A stretch of DNA of 10,988 nt from the NCBI GenBank assembly GCA_050248375.1, contig JBFWSL010000115.1, forward strand, positions 1-10,988, given 5' to 3'. The notes under the pieces were generated by a model that saw nothing but the letters and a program-made list of their open reading frames with translations, ran no database searches and was not told the DNA's origin. Position 1 is the stretch's first letter, and each line of letters starts with the position of its first letter. Source of the DNA: JAYZVT01 sp050248375. GTDB taxonomy: Bacteria > Pseudomonadota > Alphaproteobacteria > Rhizobiales > Methyloligellaceae. Positions 1 to 6,173 of the stretch are shown piece by piece. Both the position numbers and the translations under genes were made by a program.

Positions 1-1004
1 CGAGGAAACGCGATGTCATCCTGGTCTCCTCCGGCGCCATCGCGCTGGGGCGGCGCGCGCTCGGCCTCGCTTCGGGCGCGCTGCGGCTGGAGGAAAACCA
101 GGCCGCCGCCGCGGTGGGACAGATCGGCCTCGCCCATGCCTATGAGGAACGCTTCCGCGCCCACAAGCTCGTCGCGGCGCAGATCCTGCTGACCCTCTCC
201 GACACGGAGGAGCGCCGCAAGTACCTCAATGCCCGCTCCACCATGGAAACGTTGCTCAGGCTCGGCGTCATCCCGGTCGTCAACGAGAACGACACCGTCG
301 CGACCAGCGAGATACGTTACGGCGACAACGACCGCCTCGCCGCGCGCGTCGCCAGCATGATGAGCGCCGACTGCCTGGTGCTGCTGTCCGACGTGGACGG
401 GCTCTACACCGCCCCGCCCGGCTCCGGCGCCAGCGCCGAGCGCCTCGACGTGGTTACCTCCATCACCCCCGAGATCGAGGCCATGGCCGGCGACGCCGGC
501 ACCGAGCTTTCCCGCGGCGGCATGGTGACCAAGGTGCAGGCCGCCAGGATTGCCGTCGCCGCCGGAACCAACATGGTGATCTCGGACGGCAAGGACCTGC
601 ACCCCCTCGCCCGTCTCGGCGCGGGCGCGCCGGTGACCTGGTTCCTCGCCCAGACCAACCCCGTCGCCGCGCGCAAGCGCTGGATCGCCGGCGCACTGGT
701 GCCGCGCGGGCGGGTGACGCTGGACGATGGCGCGGCGGCGGCGCTGGCGGCGGGCAAGAGCCTGCTGCCCGCGGGCGTCAAGGCGGTGGAAGGCGACTTC
801 GACCGGGGCGATTCCGTCATCATCCTCGATGCCTCCGGCCGCGAGATCGGCCGCGGCCTCATCGCCTATGCCCATGGTGACGCGAGGGCGATCATCGGCC
901 ACAATAGCCGCGAGATTCCCGACATCCTGGGTTACAGCGGCCGCAAGGAACTGATCCACCGGGACGATATGGCGCTGAAAAGCAAGGACACCGCCAGCAC
1001 ATGA
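1..1004 (+). CDS. proB: Glutamate 5-kinase, 5'-truncated by the window edge
   Basis: ProB phosphorylates L-glutamate with ATP to give gamma-glutamyl phosphate, the first step of proline synthesis, in the cytoplasm. The reading frame is open from base 3 to a TGA at 1002-1004, giving 333 visible codons. Full-length ProB is about 370-380 residues, so I infer that some 40-50 N-terminal residues lie outside the window. Visible motifs are VSSGAIALGR near the left edge, NENDTVAT...EIRYGDNDRL (substrate and nucleotide site), LLSDVDGLY, and GGMVTKVQAARIA, all typical of the amino-acid kinase fold. The C-terminal part, from about RGRVTLDDG to GYSGRKELIHRDDM, fits the PUA domain found on many bacterial ProB proteins. 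The stop overlaps the start of proA in an ATGA, implying translational coupling and supply of the labile acyl-phosphate to the next enzyme. Confidence 0.97.
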   Translation, partial: RKRDVILVSSGAIALGRRALGLASGALRLEENQAAAAVGQIGLAHAYEERFRAHKLVAAQILLTLSDTEERRKYLNARSTMETLLRLGVIPVVNENDTVATSEIRYGDNDRLAARVASMMSADCLVLLSDVDGLYTAPPGSGASAERLDVVTSITPEIEAMAGDAGTELSRGGMVTKVQAARIAVAAGTNMVISDGKDLHPLARLGAGAPVTWFLAQTNPVAARKRWIAGALVPRGRVTLDDGAAAALAAGKSLLPAGVKAVEGDFDRGDSVIILDASGREIGRGLIAYAHGDARAIIGHNSREIPDILGYSGRKELIHRDDMALKSKDTAST

Positions 1005-2296
1005 GACACGAGCCGGTCAGCGCCGCGGCCGCGCCCGACATCGCCACGCTCATGCGCGACATGGGCGCGCGCGCCGCCGCCGCCGCCGCCGCGCTCGCCC
1101 GGTCGTCCGCCGCCGCGCGCAACGCCGCGCTCGCGGCCGGTGCCGGGGCGCTGCGCGAAAGCGTGCCCGCGATCCTCGCCGCCAACGAGAAGGACATCGC
1201 CGCCGCCAGGGCCGCCGGGCGTCCGGACGCCTTCATCGACCGTCTGAAGCTCGACCGGGCCCGTATCGAGGGCATCGCCGGGGGCCTGGAAGAGATCGCC
1301 GCGCTCGACGACCCGCTGGGGACCGTGCTGGCCCGCTGGACGCGGCCCAACGGCCTCGTCATCGAGCGGGTGCGGGTGCCGCTCGGCGTCATCGGCATCA
1401 TCTACGAGAGCCGTCCCAACGTGACCGCCGACGCGGGCGGCCTGTGCCTGAAATCGGGCAACGCCGTCATCCTGCGCGGCGGCTCCGAAAGCCATCGGTC
1501 TTCCCAGGCCATACATGCCTGCATCGCCGCCGGGCTGAAGTCGGCCGGCCTGCCCGTGGACGCCGTCCAGCTCGTTCCCGTCACCGACCGTGCCGCCGTG
1601 GGCGAGATGCTCGCCGGCCTTGGCGGACGTCTCGACGTGATCGTGCCGCGCGGCGGCAGGAGCCTGGTGGAACGGGTGCAGAAGGAGGCGCGCGTTCCCG
1701 TCTTCGCCCATCTGGAAGGAATCTGCCACGTCTATGTGGACGGCAAGGCCGACCTCGGCATGGCGCGGGAGATCGTCCTCAACGCCAAGCTGCGCCGCAC
1801 CGGCGTCTGCGGCGCGGCCGAAACCATGCTGGTGGACCGCGCCTGCGCCGCCACTCACCTGGCCCCGCTGGTCAAGGCGCTGCTGGATGCCGGCTGCGAG
1901 GTGCGCGGCGATGCGGAGACCCGCGGAGCCGACCCGCGCGTAACGCCCGCGGGCGAGGACGACTGGGGCAAGGAATATCTCGACGCCATCATCGCCGTGA
2001 AGGTGGTGGATGGAGTGGGCGAAGCCATCTCCCACATCGCCCGCCATGGCTCCCGCCACACCGATGCCATCGTTACGGCGGACGACACGGCGGCGCGGAA
2101 ATTCCTGAGCGAGGTGGACAGCGCCATCGTGCTGCACAACGCCTCGACCCAGTTCGCCGACGGCGGCGAGTTCGGCATGGGCGCCGAGATCGGCATAGCC
2201 ACCGGCAAGATGCACGCCCGCGGCCCCGTCGGCGTCGAGCAGTTGACCAGTTTCAAGTACGTGGTCCGCGGCAGCGGACAGACCAGGCCGGTTTGA
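1001..2296 (+). CDS. proA: Glutamate-5-semialdehyde dehydrogenase (gamma-glutamyl phosphate reductase)
   Basis: ProA reduces gamma-glutamyl phosphate to glutamate-5-semialdehyde with NADPH, the second step of proline synthesis. The product has 431 residues, the usual family length. The catalytic cysteine is visible in RRTGVCGAAE (Cys270). Other family signatures are GVIGIIYESRPNVT, CLKSGNAVILRGG, HLEGICHVYVD, and the C-terminal block FADGGEFGMGAEIGIATGK followed by GPVGVEQLTSFKYVVRG. The start is the ATG overlapping the proB stop (ATGA), the arrangement expected for a coupled proBA pair. The N terminus carries a short poly-Ala run (codons about 25-31) encoded partly by six consecutive GCC triplets at 1073-1090; it lies before the conserved core and is probably neutral. 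nadD follows after a 47-base gap. Confidence 0.98.
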   Translation: MRHEPVSAAAAPDIATLMRDMGARAAAAAAALARSSAAARNAALAAGAGALRESVPAILAANEKDIAAARAAGRPDAFIDRLKLDRARIEGIAGGLEEIAALDDPLGTVLARWTRPNGLVIERVRVPLGVIGIIYESRPNVTADAGGLCLKSGNAVILRGGSESHRSSQAIHACIAAGLKSAGLPVDAVQLVPVTDRAAVGEMLAGLGGRLDVIVPRGGRSLVERVQKEARVPVFAHLEGICHVYVDGKADLGMAREIVLNAKLRRTGVCGAAETMLVDRACAATHLAPLVKALLDAGCEVRGDAETRGADPRVTPAGEDDWGKEYLDAIIAVKVVDGVGEAISHIARHGSRHTDAIVTADDTAARKFLSEVDSAIVLHNASTQFADGGEFGMGAEIGIATGKMHARGPVGVEQLTSFKYVVRGSGQTRPV

Positions 2297-2315
2297 CAGC
2301 CGGCGCCGTTTGACA
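2292..2315 (+). repeat. Direct repeat of TTTGACA, period 17, between proA and nadD
   Basis: TTTGACA occurs at 2292-2298 and again at 2309-2315. The first copy contains the proA stop codon. Each copy includes the sigma-70 -35 consensus TTGACA, but I see no convincing -10 at the right distance before the nadD start. It may be a weak promoter, a tandem binding site, or chance. Only the repeat itself is certain. Confidence 0.4.
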
Positions 2316-2330
2316 CAATGACAGCTTGAT

Positions 2331-2346
2331 AAGGAACCGACCCTTG
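2331..2346 (+). promoter_or_regulatory. Ribosome binding site and TTG start for nadD
   Basis: AAGGA at 2331-2335 lies 8 bases before TTG at 2344-2346. This is good Shine-Dalgarno geometry and favours 2344 over the in-frame TTG at 2326, which would lie upstream of the AAGGA. There is no in-frame ATG until 3058, and that ATG has no purine-rich ribosome binding site within the preceding 20 bases. The site therefore decides that the long N-terminal extension of NadD is translated. Confidence 0.6.
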
Positions 2347-3057
2347 AGCAGGAAGCCCACGAAATCCTCCACGAAAAAGCCCGCGAAGAAGCCCGCCAGG
2401 AAAGCCGCAGCCGGCACGGCGAAGAAGGCTGCCTCCAGGGCGAAGACGGCCACCGCGAAGAAGACCGCCGCGAAGAAGAAGTCCGGCGCCCGCAAGCCCG
2501 CCGTCAAGAAGCCCTCAGCCCGAAAGGGCGCCGTGAAAAAGGCTCCGGCGAAAAAAACCACGGCAAGGAAGCCGGCGCCGAAGAAGGGCTCGGCGAAGAA
2601 GACGGCGGCGAAAAGGCCGGCTCCAGGGAAGACCGCCGCGAAGAAGGCCGCGCCGAAGAAGAAGGCTTCTCCGAAGAAGGCTTCGGCCAGGAAAGCCGCG
2701 CCGAAGAAATCCGCGAGCAAGGCCGGAACGCCGAAGAAGGCCACGGCGGGAAAAGCGGCTGCGAAGAAGACGGCTGCGAAGAAGGCGGCGGCAAGGAAGC
2801 CCTCGGCCTCGCGCAAGCCCGCTCCGGGAACCTCGCGCGCATCCTCGGCCGCCGCCAAGCGCGGCCGCGCTACCGGCGCCGGCGCCCGCTCCGGCGCGGC
2901 GCGCGCACGCACGCCCGCCAAGCCGATCCTGCCCGCCAAGGCGCCCGCCGCGAAGCCCAGGCCCAGGCCGAAAGCCTCCCGCCCCGCGGCAGGGCTCCCC
3001 GAAGCCCTCGGCCGCGGCCCGAACCCCTTCCCGCATCCGCCCGCCGCATCGCGCGGC
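2344..3057 (+). other. Lys/Ala/Pro-rich, histone-H1-like segment of the NadD reading frame
   Basis: These 238 codons precede the NadD domain in the same frame. Short units recur with variations: AAKKT, AAKKA, AARKP, APKK, ARKPA. Roughly the first 160 residues are Lys-rich; residues 161-238 shift to Ala/Arg/Pro/Gly with few lysines, like a flexible linker. The segment should be strongly basic and disordered, suited to binding DNA, RNA or another polyanion. On the DNA level it is visibly richer in A and AAG codons than its flanks, and it holds a run of seven A at 2551-2557 (codons 70-72, Lys-Lys-Thr). Function is unknown. The comparison to H1-like proteins rests on composition and repeat style, not on alignment. 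Confidence 0.75.
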
Positions 3058-3627
3058 ATGGCCATCGGCCTGCTCGGCGGCTCTTTCAACCCGGCCCATC
3101 GGGGTCATCTGCACATCACCCTGGAAGCGCTGAAGCGCCTGGAACTGGACCGCGTCTGGTGGATGGTCTCCCCGGGCAACCCGCTCAAGCCGCGCAGGGG
3201 GCTGAAGCCCCAGGCCGACCGCATTGCGGGCGCCCGCCGCGTCGCCGCCGGCCATCCCCGCATCGAGGTGACCGGCTTCGAGGCCCGGTTGCCCGACGCC
3301 TACACTATCACCGCCATAGAATATCTGCGCTCCCGCAACCCGGGCGTGCGCTTCGTCTGGCTCATGGGCGCCGACAACATGGCCGGGTTCCACCTGTGGA
3401 AGGACTGGCGCAAGATCATGTCGAAGGTGGCCATAGCCGTGCTCGACCGGCCCGGCTACAGGCTGAAGGCCATCTCCTCGCCGGCCGCCCAGGCCTTCGC
3501 ACGGAACCGCCTCGACGAGTCCGACGCGACCGGCCTGGCCACCCTGCCGCCGCCCAGATGGACGCTGCTTACCATTCCCCTGTCGAGGCAGTCGTCCACC
3601 GCGCTGCGGCGCGGCGCCGCTGCCTGA
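2344..3627 (+). CDS. nadD: Nicotinate-nucleotide adenylyltransferase with a lysine-rich histone-H1-like N-terminal extension
   Basis: NadD joins nicotinate mononucleotide and ATP to form deamido-NAD, an essential step of NAD synthesis. From the TTG at 2344 the product has 427 residues, about twice the usual 190-215. The catalytic domain begins at Met239 with GLLGGSFNPAHRGHLHI, where H252-R-G-H255 is the nucleotidyltransferase HxGH motif. It continues with WLMGADNMAGFH and ends with SSTALR (417-422), the family's C-terminal motif, so the enzyme looks complete. Residues 1-238 form a low-complexity region: 50 of the first 160 residues are Lys, the rest mostly Ala, Pro, Ser, Thr and Arg, and the first acidic residue is Glu220. 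This resembles bacterial H1-like tails (AlgP type). The frame is open throughout. I infer one fusion protein. The alternative is initiation at the ATG at 3058, which lacks a ribosome binding site. The next gene is rsfS, as usual for nadD. Confidence 0.93.
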   Translation: MSRKPTKSSTKKPAKKPARKAAAGTAKKAASRAKTATAKKTAAKKKSGARKPAVKKPSARKGAVKKAPAKKTTARKPAPKKGSAKKTAAKRPAPGKTAAKKAAPKKKASPKKASARKAAPKKSASKAGTPKKATAGKAAAKKTAAKKAAARKPSASRKPAPGTSRASSAAAKRGRATGAGARSGAARARTPAKPILPAKAPAAKPRPRPKASRPAAGLPEALGRGPNPFPHPPAASRGMAIGLLGGSFNPAHRGHLHITLEALKRLELDRVWWMVSPGNPLKPRRGLKPQADRIAGARRVAAGHPRIEVTGFEARLPDAYTITAIEYLRSRNPGVRFVWLMGADNMAGFHLWKDWRKIMSKVAIAVLDRPGYRLKAISSPAAQAFARNRLDESDATGLATLPPPRWTLLTIPLSRQSSTALRRGAAA

Positions 3628-3653
3628 CGGAACAATTTGATCGAGCGGCGATG

Positions 3654-3689
3654 TTGAAATCGCCGATTGCGCGGGGGTATGCTCGATTC
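3654..3689 (+). promoter_or_regulatory. Candidate sigma-70-type promoter upstream of rsfS, with a GANTC site
   Basis: TTGAAA at 3654-3659 and TATGCT at 3678-3683 are separated by 18 bases, matching the -35/-10 consensus at 5 of 6 and 4 of 6 positions. GATTC, a GANTC site as methylated by CcrM in many Alphaproteobacteria, lies at 3685-3689 just past the -10. The position, in the longest gap of the co-directional block and about 130 bases before rsfS, suits a second promoter for rsfS, rlmH and the genes beyond. Judged by eye only. Confidence 0.4.
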
Positions 3690-3690
3690 G

Positions 3691-3710
3691 GCCGGCGGAG
3701 AGCCGCCGGC
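3691..3710 (+). other. GC-rich hairpin in the nadD-rsfS gap
   Basis: GCCGGCGG (3691-3698) and CCGCCGGC (3703-3710) form a perfect 8-base-pair stem with an AGAG loop. No T-run follows, so it is not a classical intrinsic terminator. If the candidate promoter just upstream is used, this hairpin would sit at the very 5' end of the rsfS leader and could stabilise the RNA. It could also mark the 3' end of the upstream transcript. In DNA this GC-rich such stems arise easily by chance. Confidence 0.4.
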
Positions 3711-3815
3711 GCGCTCCGGCTGGCCGGCGCAAGGCCGCCGCGGGCGCTGAGCGAAACCGGATGAGGATGCACAGGTTGCGATCCCGCCAGATACAGCAAG
3801 GAATCCCCCCAGGAC

Positions 3816-4226
3816 ATGCAAATCCCTGACGAGGCGGCCCGTGGCGGCGCGCCTCTGTCCGGACATTCGCCCGTCGAAGGCGGTCCGGCAAATCTGTTGA
3901 GTACCGTTCTGGACATTCTCGACGACGCCAAGGCCGAGGATGTCGTGACCATAGGGCTGAAGGGCAAGTCCTCCATAGGCGATCACATGGTTGTCGCCTC
4001 CGGACGCTCGCAGCGCCATGTTGGCGCCATCGCCGACCAGCTCATCAGGAAATTGAAGGACGAGGGCCACGGCCGCACCCGCGTGGAGGGCATGCCCAAT
4101 TGCGACTGGGTTCTGCTCGACGCCGGCGACGTCATCGTCCACATCTTCCGCCCGGAAGTGCGCAGCTTCTACAACCTGGAGAAGATGTGGTCGGCCGATC
4201 CGCCCGGTGACGCGGTCGCCGTCTAG
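3816..4226 (+). CDS. rsfS: Ribosomal silencing factor RsfS
   Basis: RsfS binds ribosomal protein uL14 on the 50S subunit and blocks joining with 30S, reducing translation in starvation or stationary phase. The product has 136 residues. The conserved domain runs from about residue 28 (LLSTVLDILDDAKAEDVVTI) to the end, including SIGDHMVVASGRSQRHV, a central EGMPNCDWVLLDAGDVIVHIF, and RSFYNLEKMWSAD, all typical of the family. The first 25 or so residues are a variable leader. The ATG at 3816 is chosen because an in-frame TGA at 3762-3764 bounds the frame and no better start lies between. AAGGA at 3798-3802 is rather far (13 bases) and AGGA at 3811-3814 too close, so initiation may be modest. It follows nadD after 188 bases and precedes rlmH by 58. 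Confidence 0.96.
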   Translation: MQIPDEAARGGAPLSGHSPVEGGPANLLSTVLDILDDAKAEDVVTIGLKGKSSIGDHMVVASGRSQRHVGAIADQLIRKLKDEGHGRTRVEGMPNCDWVLLDAGDVIVHIFRPEVRSFYNLEKMWSADPPGDAVAV

Positions 4227-4250
4227 CAGCCGCGGCCCCGAGGCGGAACA

Positions 4251-4268
4251 GCATCGCCCGGGCGATGC
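4251..4268 (+). other. Perfect 18-base palindrome just before the rlmH ribosome binding site
   Basis: GCATCGCCCGGGCGATGC is identical to its own reverse complement over all 18 bases. As RNA it can form a 7-base-pair stem with a CCGG loop. It ends four bases before the AGGTGAG that serves as the rlmH Shine-Dalgarno sequence (4273-4279), so a folded hairpin or a bound dimeric protein could affect rlmH translation or transcription. No T-run follows, which argues against a terminator. The sequence is certain; the role is inference. Confidence 0.5.
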
Positions 4269-4284
4269 CGGAAGGTGAGCGCCC

Positions 4285-4764
4285 ATGCGCCTGCACATAG
4301 CCGCCGTCGGCCGGCTGACGGACGGTCCGGAACGCGAAATTTACGATCGATACGTCAAGCTATGCGCCATGGGCCGCTCTGTCTCCCTTGGCGCGCCGGC
4401 GCTCATCGAGATTCCCGAGTCGAGAAGGGGGTCGTCCGCGCAGCGCTGCGCGGAAGAGGCCTCCGCCCTGCTTCGCAAGTCGCCTTCCGGCGCGGTGCTG
4501 GCCGCCCTCGACGTCACCGGCAAGCAGATGGGCAGCGAGGCCTTCGCCCGCTGGCTCGCCGCCAGGCGCGATGCCGGCACGGCCGACCTCGTCCTCGCCA
4601 TCGGCGGCGCCGACGGCCACGGGCAGGAACTGCTCGAGGCCGCCACCGCCACAGTATCGCTCGGTCCCATGACCCTGCCCCACGGGCTGGCGCGCATCGT
4701 TCTCGCCGAGCAGGTCTACCGCGCCGTCACCATTTTGTGCGGCCACCCCTACCACAGGGCATGA
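4285..4764 (+). CDS. rlmH: 23S rRNA pseudouridine-1915 N3-methyltransferase RlmH
   Basis: RlmH is a SPOUT-class, knotted, homodimeric methyltransferase that uses S-adenosylmethionine to methylate pseudouridine 1915 in helix 69 of 23S rRNA on assembled 70S ribosomes. The product has 159 residues, close to the 155 of E. coli. The family signatures are LAALDVTGKQMGSEAFA (about 72-88), the cofactor-loop motif IGGADGHG (106-113), and the C-terminal knot sequence LGPMTLPHGLARIVLAEQVY followed by HPYHRA. Translation is supported by AGGTGAG at 4273-4279, five bases before the ATG. It follows rsfS, another 50S-acting protein, a pairing seen across many bacteria and formerly known as ybeA-ybeB. The gene looks intact. 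Confidence 0.97.
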   Translation: MRLHIAAVGRLTDGPEREIYDRYVKLCAMGRSVSLGAPALIEIPESRRGSSAQRCAEEASALLRKSPSGAVLAALDVTGKQMGSEAFARWLAARRDAGTADLVLAIGGADGHGQELLEAATATVSLGPMTLPHGLARIVLAEQVYRAVTILCGHPYHRA

Positions 4765-4771
4765 CACTTGT

Positions 4772-4792
4772 TTGGGCCGTATCTTGGCCGTA
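4772..4792 (+). repeat. Imperfect short direct repeat between rlmH and the envC-like gene
   Basis: TTGGGCCGTA (4772-4781) and TTGGCCGTA (4784-4792) form a near-direct repeat with a 12-base period in the 38-base rlmH-envC gap. It lies directly before the start codon region. It might be a binding site or chance duplication; nothing in the sequence decides. Confidence 0.25.
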
Positions 4793-4802
4793 ATTGGAAG
4801 CC

Positions 4803-6173
4803 ATGACCTTGAGCTGGATGCAGGATCGCGGACGCCACGGGCGCAGGGCATGCGCCGTCGCCGCCGCGTTGCTGCTGGTGACCGCCACGGGTGGCTCCCG
4901 CGCCCAGGAAAACCTGACCCGCGAGCAGGTTCGCGAACAGCTCGAGGAACGCAAGGGCGAACTGGCCGCGACGCGGCAGCGGGAACTGGAACTCGCACGC
5001 GAGCTTGAGACCCTGGCCCGTGAAGAATCGGAATTGAAGGGCAAGTTGATCAGCGCGGCCCAGAGAGTGCAGGCGAGCGAAGCGCGCCTATCCGCCATCG
5101 AGAACCGTCTCGGCGGCCTCGAGGAGCAGCGCACGTCGCTGCGCGCTTCCATCAGCGACCGCCGGGAGAGCATCGCCAGCCTGCTCGGCAGCATGCAGCG
5201 CATAGGTCACGAGCCTCCCCCCGCCGTTGTGACCAGCCGCGACGACGCCCTCAAGATGGTGCGCAGCGCCATGCTTCTGGCCGCCGTCTATCCCAAGTTC
5301 AAGACCGAGGCCGACAGGCTCGGCCGCGAACTGCGCGACCTCAATTCGCTCGGCGACCAGATCCGCGGCGAACGCGACAGCCTGCAAGGCGAAAGCAGGA
5401 CGCTGGAGGCGGAACGCCAGCGCATCGAGCAATTGCTGGAGGAGAAGAAGTCCCGCATGACCATAAGCGCGGACCGGCTGGCGGAAATCCGTGCCGCGGC
5501 CAAGCGTCATGCGGAATCCATCCAGTATCTCGACGAACTGGTTGCCCGCATGGACCAGGAGTGGGAAGCCGCCCGCCAGGCGCTCGCCCGGGCGGAAGCC
5601 GCCGCAAGGGCCGAGGAGGAGGCCGCCAGGGCCGCCGAGGCGGCCAAGCGCGAGGCCGAGGAGGCTCAAAAGACCGTGACCATAGCCCCCAACGGCAAGG
5701 TCGCTTTCCTCAGCCCCGGCCGCATCAAGCCCGCCGTGCCCTTTTCAGGGGCCAGGGGCACCATTGCCCTGCCCGCGCAGGGACAGCAAATCCGCGCTTT
5801 CGGCGCCCATGACGCCTCCGGCGCTCCGGTCCGGGGCGTAACCCTGGAAACCCGCGAAAACGCTCAGGTTATCTCGCCGAGCGACGGCTGGGTGGTGTTC
5901 GCGGACACTTTTCGCGACTACGGGCAACTCTTGATAATCGATGCTGGCGAGGGGTATCATATCTTGTTAGCGGGCATGCGGCGGATCGACGTGACGATCG
6001 GACAGTTTGTTCTGGCGGGCGAGCCGGTCGCGGTGATGGGCGGCAGGCAGCCGTCCCCTCGGTCGGCGTCATCGGGCTCGCGCCCTGCACTTTATATCGA
6101 ATTCCGGAAAGACGGACGGCCCATAGACCCGGGCCCATGGTGGTCGCAGGGGTCTGAGAAGGTGAGAGGATGA
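4803..6173 (+). CDS. EnvC-like periplasmic coiled-coil protein with a degenerate LytM (M23-type) domain
   Basis: This is probably a murein hydrolase activator needed for cell separation, acting in the periplasm at the septum by analogy with E. coli EnvC, which activates AmiA/AmiB. From the ATG at 4803 there are 456 residues. Arg-rich residues 11-15, a hydrophobic stretch (16-30) and SRA|Q give a signal peptide cleaved near residue 34. A long charged coiled coil, rich in E, R, A and Q, follows to about residue 295. A LytM-like domain spans about 319-440 and ends in ALYIEFRKDGRPIDPGPW. The M23 zinc ligands are absent: the HxxxD position reads VRGVT, and the final HLH reads ALY, as in non-catalytic EnvC proteins. 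The start is uncertain: TTG 4794, ATG 4803 and ATG 4818 are all in frame and GGAAG at 4796-4800 suits none well. The stop overlaps ctpA in an ATGA. Confidence 0.9.
   Translation: MTLSWMQDRGRHGRRACAVAAALLLVTATGGSRAQENLTREQVREQLEERKGELAATRQRELELARELETLAREESELKGKLISAAQRVQASEARLSAIENRLGGLEEQRTSLRASISDRRESIASLLGSMQRIGHEPPPAVVTSRDDALKMVRSAMLLAAVYPKFKTEADRLGRELRDLNSLGDQIRGERDSLQGESRTLEAERQRIEQLLEEKKSRMTISADRLAEIRAAAKRHAESIQYLDELVARMDQEWEAARQALARAEAAARAEEEAARAAEAAKREAEEAQKTVTIAPNGKVAFLSPGRIKPAVPFSGARGTIALPAQGQQIRAFGAHDASGAPVRGVTLETRENAQVISPSDGWVVFADTFRDYGQLLIIDAGEGYHILLAGMRRIDVTIGQFVLAGEPVAVMGGRQPSPRSASSGSRPALYIEFRKDGRPIDPGPWWSQGSEKVRG

Noticed and set aside
1073..1090. Six tandem GCC triplets in proA as a possible phase-variable microsatellite
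   Set aside because: The unit is a trinucleotide in frame, so changes would only lengthen a poly-Ala run near the N terminus. It is ordinary in high-GC coding DNA.
932..2215. Long minus-strand open frame of 427 codons opposite proA
   Set aside because: It lies wholly opposite proA, whose protein matches its family end to end. Its predicted product is Gly/Ala/His/Asp-rich without recognisable domains, as expected from stop-poor antisense frames in high-GC DNA.
2253..3089. Minus-strand frame with an Ala/Phe-rich repetitive product (FFAAVFFA-like units)
   Set aside because: It looks like a repetitive membrane protein, but every unit is the complement of a Lys/Ala codon unit in the nadD extension. 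This is the trivial result of reading AAG/GCG repeats on the other strand.
3691..3710. Hairpin in the nadD-rsfS gap as an intrinsic terminator for the proBA-nadD transcript
   Set aside because: No T-run follows the stem and the next bases are GC-rich. It is kept only as a structural element.
2515..3891. Long minus-strand open frame of 458 codons opposite nadD and the rsfS start
   Set aside because: Its Arg/Gly/Leu-rich repeats are the antisense image of the AAG/GCC-rich tail codons. No family motif or convincing start was seen, so it is a shadow.
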